Below, one piece after another: positions 45,695 through 54,524 of a stretch of DNA of 64,000 nucleotides. The position numbers and the translations under genes are program-made. The stretch covers positions 62,001 to 126,000 of the forward strand of contig NZ_CANLQB010000012.1 of assembly GCF_947493125.1 (NCBI RefSeq). Direction: 5' to 3'. The notes below the pieces were generated by a model that saw only the letters and a list, made by a program, of their open reading frames with translations, did no database searches and was not told the origin of the DNA. The stretch is from an uncultured Roseobacter sp. Lineage in GTDB: Bacteria > Pseudomonadota > Alphaproteobacteria > Rhodobacterales > Rhodobacteraceae. Numbering within the stretch: the stretch's first letter is position 1; every line of letters begins with the position of its first letter.

Positions 45695-45912
45695 GTCTCT
45701 TCTCTCAGGTTGTGGTGGATGAATTCGAAGTTTTGACGTCGAAGTTGGAACCGCTGTTGAGGGGATGTTGGAATGCCCAGGAAACGCCCGACGCGTTTGC
45801 GTGGAACTGTCAGGACCCCTGACACCGCCCCCTACGGTGGTCCAAGGCCGCACGCTTTTTCTTGAAGATCGGCGCGCTGCGTCTCTGTCATCTCTTTCAT
45901 CCTCATATTTTA

Positions 45913-45957
45913 GAGTATTATTGTACTCTTAATTTATAGATGTTATATAACCTCTAT
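45913..45957. promoter_or_regulatory. Palindromic operators between membrane protein and tetR-like gene
   Basis: Two palindromes lie in the A/T-rich intergenic region. GAGTA-N6-TACTC spans 45913-45928, and a 22-base palindrome with a single mismatched pair (arms ATAGA and TCTAT around TTATATAA) spans 45936-45957. The second ends 26 bases before the regulator start, as expected for TetR autoregulation. Confidence 0.6.
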
Positions 45958-45983
45958 AATGTCAATCCCCGGGAGGCAGGTGC

Positions 45984-46550
45984 ATGCCGAGAATGTCGGA
46001 AGCCGAAAAACAAAAGAGCCATGAACGGATCATAGATGCGGCAGCGCGGCTGTTTCGGGAGAACGGCATCAGCGCCACCAGCGTATCGGACGTGATGCAA
46101 GCAGCGGGACTCACGCAGGGCGGGTTCTATCGCCACTTCGCTTCGAAGGAAGACCTTGTCGCCACAGCGTTTGAGCGGTCTGCCGATGAGCTTTTGTACA
46201 AGGCGGAAGGGGGGACCGCAGGTGAAAAGCGCGCAGACTACATCGCAAAATATCTCTCAACCGGTCATGTGGCAGACCCCGGGCAAGGCTGCCCGTTCGC
46301 CGCGAACGGATCAGAGGTGACCCGGCTCGGAGATAGTGTTCGGTCGGAAGCATCAGATGCGATCAACCGGATCTCTGCCATGCTCAACAGTACAGAGGAC
46401 AAGACCGCAGATGATGGCGTTGCAACTCTGGCGCTTTTGGTGGGGACGATAACACTTGCCCGGCTGGCTCAGTCCGACGCAGAAGCGACGCAGATTGTGG
46501 AGGCCGGCAAAGTCGCAATCAATCGACTGAACGAAGCCCCCCTAGGATAA
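45984..46550 (+). CDS. TetR family regulator
   Basis: A 188-residue regulator. The N-terminal helix-turn-helix (RIIDAAARLFRENGISATSV, then VMQAAGLTQGGFYRHFASKE, about residues 15-60) is standard TetR. The C-terminal ligand domain contains GCPFAANGSEV, the pattern seen in the YxaF/AcuR-like subgroup that often senses small electrophiles or drugs. It is divergent from a membrane protein gene and likely represses both through the palindromes at 45913-45957. Ligand unknown. Confidence 0.87.
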   Translation: MPRMSEAEKQKSHERIIDAAARLFRENGISATSVSDVMQAAGLTQGGFYRHFASKEDLVATAFERSADELLYKAEGGTAGEKRADYIAKYLSTGHVADPGQGCPFAANGSEVTRLGDSVRSEASDAINRISAMLNSTEDKTADDGVATLALLVGTITLARLAQSDAEATQIVEAGKVAINRLNEAPLG

Positions 46551-46647
46551 AATCTTGCCGCCCGTCGTGGCAACACCACAAACAGCAGGAACCGGGTCGA
46601 ACGAGACGCCCTTGAACTCTATTCCCGGCGAAAACCAGAGGACTTCG

Positions 46648-47112
46648 ATGCGCTACCAGTTCGAAGCAATGCCATCGTCGGTGGCAGATTGGCACCGCCA
46701 AAACCGGCAAGATGAGATGGGAAACAGAATCCTGCATTTTCAGGATGGTGGTACGTATCCCTGCCGCCACTGCCTCAAGGAAGCGGGTAAAGAGGATGGT
46801 GCCTTGCTCTTTTCTTACCGGCTCCACCTGCCCGACAGTGTCTATGCCCAGCCGACGGCCGTATTCTTGTGCAAGGGAGCTTGCACGCGTCACATTGGCG
46901 GAACAAGCGTTCCCGAAATTGTAAGCAACAGGTTCGTAGCCCTGCGCGCGTTTCGCGAAAACGGGCTTATGGATTACGCAATGAACACTTTGTCTGAAGG
47001 AGAGGACGTCGGCGACGAAGTCGAGCGCATTCTGGCGAACGACGAGATTGCGTTCATCAATATCCATACGGCACTGGCCGGGTGCATGTTATGCGTGGTC
47101 CGCCGAAATTAA
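46648..47112 (+). CDS. DUF1203 family protein
   Basis: A 154-residue cytoplasmic protein. It contains PCRHCLKEAGKEDGALLFSY near residues 33-52 and ends with INIHTALAGCMLCVVRR, both DUF1203 hallmarks. The paired cysteines could be redox-active or bind a metal, which is not shown. The ATG at 46648 has AGAGGA 6 bases before it; the longer open frame (31 more codons) is unsupported. It lies 97 bases downstream of the TetR gene in the same direction. Confidence 0.78.
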   Translation: MRYQFEAMPSSVADWHRQNRQDEMGNRILHFQDGGTYPCRHCLKEAGKEDGALLFSYRLHLPDSVYAQPTAVFLCKGACTRHIGGTSVPEIVSNRFVALRAFRENGLMDYAMNTLSEGEDVGDEVERILANDEIAFINIHTALAGCMLCVVRRN

Positions 47113-47482
47113 TTCTCGAAGATGCGGGTCGCCAATTCAGCCAGAAGCAGGCCTTTGAAAGCAGGCTGATCATCCTTTGCCCAAAAAGGCGTGTGCGTCA
47201 AAAGAGGCTACGTGAGTAGCGCTTCGCAAGCAGATCACGGGCGTGCTACTATTGTAAGCCAATACCTCATATTTGCTTCAGAAATGCTCGTAGCCGTTTT
47301 CCCTTTTTTCAAGTGGCTGATGCTGGTTCAACCATTCCGCAAGCGTTTTTCACGGCCCATACCTGCCGTTGGCTAAATCTAAGAGTTGCTGCGTCTGCAA
47401 CAGCTTAGCCGACATTCGCTGCCGGTGCGCGATCCCGATTTTTTCGAACTCTCGGTCCGCAGACAACCGTGACCTTGCAGAA
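47113..47482. other. Intergenic region, no gene recognised
   Basis: About 370 bases between two convergent genes. CGACATTCGCTGCCGG near 47411 again carries the dispersed repeat motif. Nothing else was seen. Confidence 0.4.
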
Positions 47483-48865
47483 TTAGTCACGGCTTCCGGT
47501 ATCACTCAGAAGCATCTTGAACAGTGCCTGCCGGGTCAGATTGAGGCCGCTGATAAATGCGCCTTGGCAGTCCTCCAAATTGCGCTTGCGCTTTGCGTCG
47601 GTTGCGCCATGCACGATCGCTGAGCGGACGTCATAGAACCGTTTGATTGCAGCTCGTATGTCGCCCTTATGTGTTTCGTTGGCACCCAGCAATTCTGACA
47701 TCCCATCTTGGAGTTTTTGGCTGATCCGACCGCCTTTGGGCCTAAACATCAACTCCAACGATTGCGAAATGTCCAGAATTCGGTCGTTGGCACCAAAACG
47801 CCCCGAGCGAGCCAAAGCTTCTGAAAGGCGATGAATGACTGGCGCAAGACGTTCAAATTCCTCATCGCTCCGTTTGTTATAGGCTTGTTTAGCCAAATCG
47901 ACCGAGCTGTTCTGAAGTTGCGGTGGGGCTCGAAAAGGATCGCGCCGACGTCCAACTTGACGGATCGGTTGGGAACCACCTTGGCTGTGAGTTAACCCTA
48001 ACAAGCCATGTGCCGATCGATGCACACATCCGTGCATCAACATGAAAGGTATGATCGGAGTTTGGTTCGCGATGGACAGGATCTCCAAAAACGTGAGAGC
48101 GCCCTCCTCAAATCTTGGCGGCCAGCTGGGACGCTCCTCCCGATAGTCAGTCTTCCTCCGGAACGCAGGTCGCCATTTGAACGGTCGCACCACAGCGCCG
48201 ATCTGCCGCCAATCACGTCGATCCATCTCCTCCGGCACAAAATCCCGGATCCATTCGCGATCCAGATAGTCGGAGAGGGCGGAAGCGGGTTTGACCACTA
48301 AACCCTTCTGAATCTCAAATTCGTTGCCAATTTCGGGACCATGGAATAGCAGCAAGTCGTAGCCCAAATCGAGCCCGTTTGGGACATCAACTTCTAATGT
48401 CGTCGAACTCAGATCAAGGATTGATCCAAGTTCGTTCGCGGCTTTCCTATACCCGCCATCTCCAAGGTCATGTGCGCGTTCCAGAAGTCCAGCCACGATC
48501 TGTGTTAGCCAAGTGAGCGAAGTCCCGTTCAAAATTTTGACATGAAACTCGTCGTTACCGATGCGCGTCCCAAGTGCCCTAGCGAGTGATGGGTGTGACC
48601 TCAGGATACCTCTTACCGGGTCAAGCACTTCGCGAAGCGTCTTGTAGTACTTCTTCTCAGCGGATCGTGAGGCCATGCGCGCGAGATCATAGAGGTGGGC
48701 CAAGTCATCTTTTGGAAACGGTGTTTCATCCACTCCGTTGAATGACACTTGTGTCGGATAAGAGTTCACCTGCCAATATGCTTCAAGAAAAGGCACTTGA
48801 ACCTTCGCGAGTTGGCTCAGTGCTGTTCCCAAACGGTCGCACCATGTATCCAAAGAGTACGTCAT
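47483..48865 (-). CDS. HEPN-domain (ApeA-like) protein, possible RNase effector
   Basis: A 460-residue protein. The last 130 residues look like an Apea-type HEPN domain: ILDISQSLELMF near 345-356, then IKRFYDVRSAIVHG with the Rx4H RNase motif at Arg414 and His419. HEPN domains of this type occur in abortive-infection protein ApeA and in many RNA-cutting toxins. The N-terminal 300 residues are not recognised and could sense a trigger. No antitoxin-like partner is adjacent. It stands alone between debris and a sugar locus, consistent with accessory DNA. RNase activity and defence function are inferences. Confidence 0.65.
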   Translation of the reverse strand: MTYSLDTWCDRLGTALSQLAKVQVPFLEAYWQVNSYPTQVSFNGVDETPFPKDDLAHLYDLARMASRSAEKKYYKTLREVLDPVRGILRSHPSLARALGTRIGNDEFHVKILNGTSLTWLTQIVAGLLERAHDLGDGGYRKAANELGSILDLSSTTLEVDVPNGLDLGYDLLLFHGPEIGNEFEIQKGLVVKPASALSDYLDREWIRDFVPEEMDRRDWRQIGAVVRPFKWRPAFRRKTDYREERPSWPPRFEEGALTFLEILSIANQTPIIPFMLMHGCVHRSAHGLLGLTHSQGGSQPIRQVGRRRDPFRAPPQLQNSSVDLAKQAYNKRSDEEFERLAPVIHRLSEALARSGRFGANDRILDISQSLELMFRPKGGRISQKLQDGMSELLGANETHKGDIRAAIKRFYDVRSAIVHGATDAKRKRNLEDCQGAFISGLNLTRQALFKMLLSDTGSRD

Positions 48866-49156
48866 TAGCTTCGATTAACTGAAAATGGCGGAGATTACCC
48901 GGCCCATTCCTGCCATTCACCGACCGGTCAAGGTTCTGCGGTCGCCGCACTTTTTGCGGCCATTCGCTGCAAGCGCGAAGTTCGGGTTTCGTCGAACTCA
49001 CACATCGCGGGCTTTCGATGCGTCGGTATGCTCAAGCATCGGACCACCAGCAAGTTTCTAATCCCTCGCTGTTTTGCGCGCATTGAACAAGCGATTACAC
49101 TTGTTTCGCTGATCTACGAGAAACTTACCGCAGCCTTCTCAATTCCTGCCCGTTCG
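48866..49156. other. Intergenic region, no gene recognised
   Basis: About 290 bases. GCGGCCATTCGCTGCAAG at about 48956 is another copy of the dispersed motif. No promoter or gene was identified. Confidence 0.4.
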
Positions 49157-49948
49157 TTACCAGCAGCAGAAGCCGCCATCGACCAGCAGGTCCACGCCGG
49201 TGCAATAGGACGCCGCGTCCGACAGCAGGAACACGGCAGGCCCCACCATCTCGTCAACGCTCGCCATCCGCTGCATCGGAGTCTGGCTTTCGAATTCCTT
49301 TGTCTGGTGGATCATCTCTGGGCGGGTGTTCATCGGCGTGGCGGTATAGCCGGGGCTGATCGAATTCACACGGATGCCGCGGTCCACCCATTCCATTGCC
49401 ATCGATTTGGACATGTGGATCACGCCTGCCTTTGAGGCATTGTAGTGCACCTGGTTCAAACCCCGGTTTACGATCACACCGGACATGGAGGCGATATTGA
49501 CGATTGAGCCACCCTGCCCATGTGCCAGCATCGCGCGCGCCTCGGCCTGACAGGACAGCCAGATACCCTTCATGTTGATGTCCATCAGGGTTTGGTACTG
49601 GTCTTCTTCCATTTCCTCGCAGGGGTTCGCGTTGGCAATGCCCGCCGCATTCAGGGCCAGCCGGAGCGGACCAAGTTCCGCTTCGGTCTGCTTGACCGCC
49701 TCGGCCAGCGCCGCGCCAGATGTCACATCCGAGGAGATCTGAATGGACTTGCGTCCGGCCTTTGCGATGAAGTCGGCGGTTTGCGAAAGACCGTCATCGG
49801 TGCGCCGGTCGAGCAGCGCCACATCTGCCCCACATTGGGCAAGCCCCAAGGCAATGCGCTGACCGATGCCACTGCCAGCACCGGTCACAAGCGCCACGCG
49901 CCCGGACAGATCAAACATCTTAGGTGCGTTCAGTGAGATATCTTCCAC
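49157..49948 (-). CDS. SDR polyol/sugar dehydrogenase (second SDR of locus)
   Basis: A 263-residue classical SDR: TGAGSGIG (residues 22-29), NAAGIAN, and catalytic YNASK in QVHYNASKAGVIHMSKSMAM. The C-terminus GVDLLVDGGFCCW is typical of gluconate 5-dehydrogenase- or threitol-dehydrogenase-like enzymes. The start is probably a GTG at 49948 with GGAGAAG before it; ATG at residue 11 is a possible alternative. It is the last gene of the minus-strand operon (permease, binding protein, ATPase, SDR, SDR). It probably oxidises the imported polyol or its product to a keto-sugar. Confidence 0.85.
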   Translation of the reverse strand: MEDISLNAPKMFDLSGRVALVTGAGSGIGQRIALGLAQCGADVALLDRRTDDGLSQTADFIAKAGRKSIQISSDVTSGAALAEAVKQTEAELGPLRLALNAAGIANANPCEEMEEDQYQTLMDINMKGIWLSCQAEARAMLAHGQGGSIVNIASMSGVIVNRGLNQVHYNASKAGVIHMSKSMAMEWVDRGIRVNSISPGYTATPMNTRPEMIHQTKEFESQTPMQRMASVDEMVGPAVFLLSDAASYCTGVDLLVDGGFCCW

Positions 49949-49993
49949 AGGTCTTCTCCAATTGTTGTCTTTGGGTTAGATGGGCCATTCCGG

Positions 49994-50779
49994 TCACGAC
50001 ATGATCAGGCCGCCATCGACGTTGATGGTTTGGCCGGTGATGTAGTCGGCGTCTTCGCTGGCCAGAAAGGCCACCAGCCCGGCCACGTCCTTGCCGCTGC
50101 CGGCACGTTTCATTGGGATCTTGTTTTCGACCCAATCCTTCATCAACTCGCCCGGGGCATAGTCGCCCAGCATCTCGCCCCAAATCCTGTCGTTGTAGTC
50201 CCACATGTCGCTGTGGATGATGCCGGGGCAGATCGCGTTGACGGTTATTTTTTCCAGCGCCACCTCTTTGGCGAGGCTCTGGGTTATTCCGACAACGCCC
50301 ATCTTCGAAGCCGCGTAATGGGGCGTGAATATGAACCCATCGCGCGCCTGACCCGAGGCCGTGTTGATCAGCCGTCCGCCCTTGCCGGACTTGCGCATCC
50401 GCGCGATTGCTTCTTGGCAGCACAGGAACACGCCCTTGGTGTTCACCGCCATGGTGGCGTCCCAATCGTCTTCGCTCAGATCTTCGACGCGGCGGATGGT
50501 GATGATCCCCGCGTTCTGCATCGAGATATCGACGCTGCCGAATTCGTCCTCGGCTCTGTCATACAGCACGGTCACAGCCTCGCGGCTGGTCACGTCGCAG
50601 ATCACCCCGATGGCCTTGGCCCCGGCTGCGCGCAGGGCGGCGGCGGCCTCTTCGACCTGTGGTTCGACCGAGGCAATCACGACATTGGCGCCTTCTTCGG
50701 CAAACCGTTCCGCAACAGCCAAGCCAATCCCACGGTTGCCTCCGGTGATCAAGGCGGTCTTGCCCACGAAACGCTTCAT
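49994..50779 (-). CDS. SDR polyol/sugar dehydrogenase (first SDR of locus)
   Basis: A 261-residue SDR: TGGNRGIG (residues 13-20), QNAGI, and catalytic Tyr/Lys in HYAASKMGVVGITQSLAKEV. The C-terminal GQTINVDGGLIMS is standard. It resembles sorbitol/polyol dehydrogenases and enzymes that act with sugar ABC importers. AGGAGG precedes the ATG by about 8 bases. It follows the ABC ATPase gene by 20 bases and precedes another SDR by 45 bases, so two sequential oxidations or an epimerisation through a keto intermediate are possible. Confidence 0.85.
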   Translation of the reverse strand: MKRFVGKTALITGGNRGIGLAVAERFAEEGANVVIASVEPQVEEAAAALRAAGAKAIGVICDVTSREAVTVLYDRAEDEFGSVDISMQNAGIITIRRVEDLSEDDWDATMAVNTKGVFLCCQEAIARMRKSGKGGRLINTASGQARDGFIFTPHYAASKMGVVGITQSLAKEVALEKITVNAICPGIIHSDMWDYNDRIWGEMLGDYAPGELMKDWVENKIPMKRAGSGKDVAGLVAFLASEDADYITGQTINVDGGLIMS

Positions 50780-50799
50780 GTCCCAGCCTCCTTGCCTGC

Positions 50800-52293
50800 T
50801 CAGGCCGTTGCCAGTTCCATGACCGAGACATCATTGGCCTCGGAATGGTCCAGAATGCCGGTCTGACGACCTGCGGCCATGACCAGAATGCGGTTGGATA
50901 CGCCCAGAACCTCTTCCAGATCCGAGCTGACCACGATCACGGCAACGCCTTCGACCGCCAGCCCGTGAATGATTTCATAGATCGACGAGCGCGCGCCCAC
51001 ATCGATCCCGCGCGTCGGTTCGTCCAGAAGCACGACCCGGGGATTGCGCGCCAGCCATTTGGCGATCACCACCTTTTGCTGATTGCCGCCGGACATCTCG
51101 CTCGCGTTCTGGCGGCCGCGACCCTTGACGCCGAACTTGCCGATATTCTCGTTGGCGAAATTGCGCACCCGCGAGGCGGTGATCCAGCCCGCCTTACCGA
51201 CGGATTCGAAATTCGAATAGGCGATGTTCTCGGCGATAGAATGGCTCAGGATGATTCCCTGCTGTTTGCGGTCTTCGGGCACGAGGACGATGCCGTTATC
51301 AATCGCCGCGCGCGGCGAACGTGGGGTGATATCCTCGCCATTGAGCAGCACCGTGCCCTCCGCGATCGGATCGGCGCCGGCGATGGCACGCACAAGCTCG
51401 GTCCGGCCCGCGCCGACCAGTCCCCCGATCCCGAAAATCTCGCCCCGACGCACGTTAAAGTTCACGCCATGAAAGTGACCAAGGGCAGAGCCCAGATTGC
51501 GCACTTCCAGCGTGATGTCGTCTGAGGGGCTGGCCAGTGGCGGAAACATCTGATCCATGCTGCGGCCGACCATTGCCTCGACGATGGTGCGCACCGGTAT
51601 GTCAGCGGTGTCGAATTCCTGCACCTTCTCGCCATCCCGCATCACGACGATACGATCTGCAATCTGTTTGATCTCTTCCAGACGGTGGGAAATATAGATG
51701 ATCCCGACGCCTTCGGTTTTCAGACGTTCAATTTGCTCGAACAGCAGCTTGGTTTCTTCGCCCCCAAGCGCCGCGGTTGGCTCGTCGAGGATCAGAAGCT
51801 TGGCGTTCAGGGTGAGCGCTTTGGCTATCTCGATCAGTTGCTGGCTGGCAGTCGACAAGCCTTGCACGACGCGGCGCGGCGAAACTTCGAGGCCAAGACG
51901 TTGCAGACCGCTCTGCGCGCGCCGCTCCATCTCGCGACGGTCAACTCGACCGTGCTTCATCGGATAACGCCCGACAAATACATTCTCAGCGATAGACAGG
52001 TGCGGCAACAAGAGTAACTCCTGGTGGATCATGCCGACCCCAGCGTCAATCGCCTCACGTGGTGTGGCGGGCGCATAGGGCGCGCCCTGCCACGTCATTT
52101 CTCCGGATGAAGGGAGGATTGTGCCGGAAATGATATTGGACAGCGTCGATTTGCCGGCGCCGTTCTCGCCAAGCAGCGCAACAACCTCTCCCGGTCGCAT
52201 CTCAAGGTCCACGCCGTGAAGAACTTCGATCGGTCCAAAGGACTTATAGATGTTCTTCAGCGTCAGGATCGGAGATGTGTCGGTCTTGGTCAT
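50800..52293 (-). CDS. Ribose-type ABC ATPase
   Basis: A 497-residue two-domain ATPase of the RbsA family: first Walker A GENGAGKST, first Walker B LLILDEPTAALG, second signature MSGGNQQKVVIAKWLARNP and LLDEPTRGIDVGA. The second Walker A is degenerate (LVGAGRTE), as usual. It lies 23 bases after the binding-protein gene and powers the importer made with the permease at 53378. Only one permease gene is present, so the pore is probably a homodimer. Confidence 0.9.
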   Translation of the reverse strand: MTKTDTSPILTLKNIYKSFGPIEVLHGVDLEMRPGEVVALLGENGAGKSTLSNIISGTILPSSGEMTWQGAPYAPATPREAIDAGVGMIHQELLLLPHLSIAENVFVGRYPMKHGRVDRREMERRAQSGLQRLGLEVSPRRVVQGLSTASQQLIEIAKALTLNAKLLILDEPTAALGGEETKLLFEQIERLKTEGVGIIYISHRLEEIKQIADRIVVMRDGEKVQEFDTADIPVRTIVEAMVGRSMDQMFPPLASPSDDITLEVRNLGSALGHFHGVNFNVRRGEIFGIGGLVGAGRTELVRAIAGADPIAEGTVLLNGEDITPRSPRAAIDNGIVLVPEDRKQQGIILSHSIAENIAYSNFESVGKAGWITASRVRNFANENIGKFGVKGRGRQNASEMSGGNQQKVVIAKWLARNPRVVLLDEPTRGIDVGARSSIYEIIHGLAVEGVAVIVVSSDLEEVLGVSNRILVMAAGRQTGILDHSEANDVSVMELATA

Positions 52294-52316
52294 TGCGCTG
52301 CCCTTCGCCCGAGCTC

Positions 52317-53270
52317 TTACGGGTGCTTTTCGACGAATTGAGCTGCGTTGTCGCAGTCGGTCAGCACGGCGTTCGGGATCTGGCGTGCAGGCACCGACGC
52401 GCCCTTGGACACCGCAATCGCCGAGTTCACGGCCAGAACGCCCATCGCCTGGGTGCTCTGCGTCGCCGTTACAACGAACGGCGTATCACAGCGGGCGAGC
52501 GATTCCAGAGCTGCCACGTCGCCGTCATAGCCGCCAACCACGATCTGATCAGCCAGACCGGCCGCTTCAACCGCCTTAGCCGCGCCCATCGCGATGCCGT
52601 CTGCCTGACCAAAGATCATCTTGATGTCAGGGTTGGCCTGCAGCATGTTCTGCCCGATTGAGAAACCCTCATCCGGTGACCACATCTGGGTCCACTGCTG
52701 AGCGACCAGCTCAACGCCGGGGTTCTCGTCGATGGCCATCTTGCAGCCTTCGAAGCGCTGAACTTCCGGAGTGGTCCCTTTCTGGCCATGGATGATGACC
52801 ATCTTGCCGGAACCGCCAGCGCGTTCGATGATCGACGAGCAGACCTCGTAAGAGGACATCACGTTCTCGCCGTAGATCACGGTATCGCCAGGCTCGCCGT
52901 CAGGCTCGCGGTCAACGTTGATGACCGGGATACCTTCGGCACGTGCCAGACGCGTCGGAACAGCAGCCGCAGCCGCACCAGCTGGGATGTAGATGAAGGC
53001 GTCGATGCCTTGGGTCATCAGATCCTGCACTTGGCTAACCTGGGTGGCGGTGTCGCCCTTGGCGTCGACGGTGATCACCTCTATCCCCAGAGAGGCTGCG
53101 TAGTTTTCAACACCCAGCTTGATTTGGTTGAAGAAATCCGCCTGCAAGTTTGGCACAGCCAGGCCGATCTTCTCGATCCCGATGCCGGCGTGCCCATCTG
53201 CTGCAGCTGCGACAGGCAGCATACCGGCGAGTGCGGTTGCGGCCATCAGGGCCTTAAGTGTTTTCGTCAT
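52317..53270 (-). CDS. Ribose-type sugar-binding protein
   Basis: A 317-residue periplasmic protein with signal peptide (residues 1-23, ending PVAAAA) and Peripla_BP_4 fold: KIGLAVPNLQADFFNQIKLG, then TQGIDAFIYIPAGAAAAAVP and INVDREPDG. The ligand is not known; the genes around it suggest a pentose, tetrose or sugar alcohol. GGAGG precedes the ATG by about 7 bases. A 45-base hairpin region lies upstream, between it and the permease gene, an arrangement different from the apiose locus, where hairpins follow the binding proteins. Confidence 0.87.
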   Translation of the reverse strand: MTKTLKALMAATALAGMLPVAAAADGHAGIGIEKIGLAVPNLQADFFNQIKLGVENYAASLGIEVITVDAKGDTATQVSQVQDLMTQGIDAFIYIPAGAAAAAVPTRLARAEGIPVINVDREPDGEPGDTVIYGENVMSSYEVCSSIIERAGGSGKMVIIHGQKGTTPEVQRFEGCKMAIDENPGVELVAQQWTQMWSPDEGFSIGQNMLQANPDIKMIFGQADGIAMGAAKAVEAAGLADQIVVGGYDGDVAALESLARCDTPFVVTATQSTQAMGVLAVNSAIAVSKGASVPARQIPNAVLTDCDNAAQFVEKHP

Positions 53271-53296
53271 TGGTAGTCTCCTCCATTTGTCGTGTT

Positions 53297-53341
53297 GGCC
53301 CGAGCTTGCGGGACTTTGGAAACCCGATTTCCGTTCGGGCC
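53297..53341 (-). terminator. Stem-loop between permease and binding-protein genes
   Basis: GGCCCGA and TCGGGCC pair across a 31-base interior. It may separate the permease message from the more abundant binding-protein message or stabilise the latter's 5' end. The loop is long, so this is tentative. Confidence 0.4.
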
Positions 53342-53377
53342 TTGGGGTATGGAAGCGACGCCTGCCGCTGCCAAATT

Positions 53378-54358
53378 CTATGCTTTGCGCTGCTTGAAGG
53401 TTTCGGCAGCGACAGCCATTACAATCACCAATCCGATGATCACGGCTTGTAGAAAGGGTGACACACTGAGCAGGTTCAGCCCGTTGCGGAGCACCCCGAT
53501 GATAAGAACGCCGATGATGGTGCCGCCAATTCCGCCGGTACCACCCGAGAGGCTTGTGCCGCCAATTACGACCGCCGCAATAGCGTCGAGTTCGTATGCG
53601 ATACCAATTGTCGGCTGCACCGCATCAAGGCGGGCGGCCAGAAGCACTCCTGCCAAACCAGACAGGGCTGCGCAGGCCGTATAGACCAGCACCGTGACCC
53701 GATTGACGTTAATGCCAGCAAGACGGGCAACCTCGGGGTTGCCACCTACAGCATAAAGCGCGCGGCCTCCTTCTCGGTAGCGCTGAAACAGCAGGGCGAC
53801 AGCGAAGACCACAAACATCACGGCGACTGTCATTGTGAGCACACCGCCGTAACGGATAATGGCCCCCATGTTGAACCAGGCCGGGAACCCGATGATCTGA
53901 GACCCGTTCGTGATCATGCTCGCCAACCCGCGCGCAATCGACATCATGGCCAGCGTCGCGATGAAGGGCGGTACCTTGAATTCGGTGATCAGTAGACCCG
54001 ATATCAGCCCGGCGACGGCGGCGGCGCCGATCGCGGCTGGTATCGCCACCCCCATCGGCAACCCGGCTTCGACGTTGAGGTAGCCCAGAACCATCATAGC
54101 GAGCGCCAGAACTGATCCGACCGAAAGGTCGATCCCTCCCAGCAGAATGACGAAGGTCATGCCAACTGCAATGATCCCGATGACGGTCACCTGATCCAGA
54201 ATGTTAAGGAAGTTGCGGACTGAAAAGAACGAATCGGTCGCGAATGTGAGGAACGCGCACAGCAGAATCAGTCCGATCAGCGGTCCTGTAGCGCCACCCA
54301 AAGAAAAGAAATCCGCAAGCTTACGCCCCCTTTGCGAATTGACGCTCGATTCTGACAT
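53378..54358 (-). CDS. Ribose-type ABC permease
   Basis: A 326-residue RbsC-family permease with about eight membrane segments: LLGGIDLSVGSVLALAMMVL near residue 70, AVGGNPEVARLAGINVNRVT near 203 and AVVIGGTSLSGGTGGIGGTI near 262. It is the first gene of the minus-strand operon, transcribed from the divergent control region at 54360-54520. It precedes its binding protein, an uncommon but known order. Confidence 0.88.
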   Translation of the reverse strand: MSESSVNSQRGRKLADFFSLGGATGPLIGLILLCAFLTFATDSFFSVRNFLNILDQVTVIGIIAVGMTFVILLGGIDLSVGSVLALAMMVLGYLNVEAGLPMGVAIPAAIGAAAVAGLISGLLITEFKVPPFIATLAMMSIARGLASMITNGSQIIGFPAWFNMGAIIRYGGVLTMTVAVMFVVFAVALLFQRYREGGRALYAVGGNPEVARLAGINVNRVTVLVYTACAALSGLAGVLLAARLDAVQPTIGIAYELDAIAAVVIGGTSLSGGTGGIGGTIIGVLIIGVLRNGLNLLSVSPFLQAVIIGLVIVMAVAAETFKQRKA

Positions 54359-54370
54359 TCAACCCTCCCG

Positions 54371-54388
54371 TGCGCATATTTATGCACA
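54371..54388. promoter_or_regulatory. SorC-type operator before importer operon
   Basis: TGCGCATATTTATGCACA: arms TGCGCATA and TATGCACA match in 7 of 8 pairs around TT. Read on the minus strand it contains TGCATAAATATGC, the same word as the sites at 54498 and 57786. It is 13 bases before the permease start. Confidence 0.6.
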
Positions 54389-54497
54389 GATGATGAAAAA
54401 TACTATCCCTAGAAATCCGGCCCTGTCAACAGAACAAACCCAGTGAGACATACAATCCATTCCTTGACGCAGTATGGAAATGTATGTTTAGCTATTA

Positions 54498-54512
54498 GCG
54501 AATATTTATGCA
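54498..54512. promoter_or_regulatory. SorC-type operator before transketolase operon
   Basis: GCGAATATTTATGCA, minus-strand reading TGCATAAATATTCGC. It is 13 bases before the transketolase ATG, so a bound protein would block transcription or initiation of that operon. Confidence 0.6.
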
Positions 54513-54524
54513 AAGGGCTCAAAA

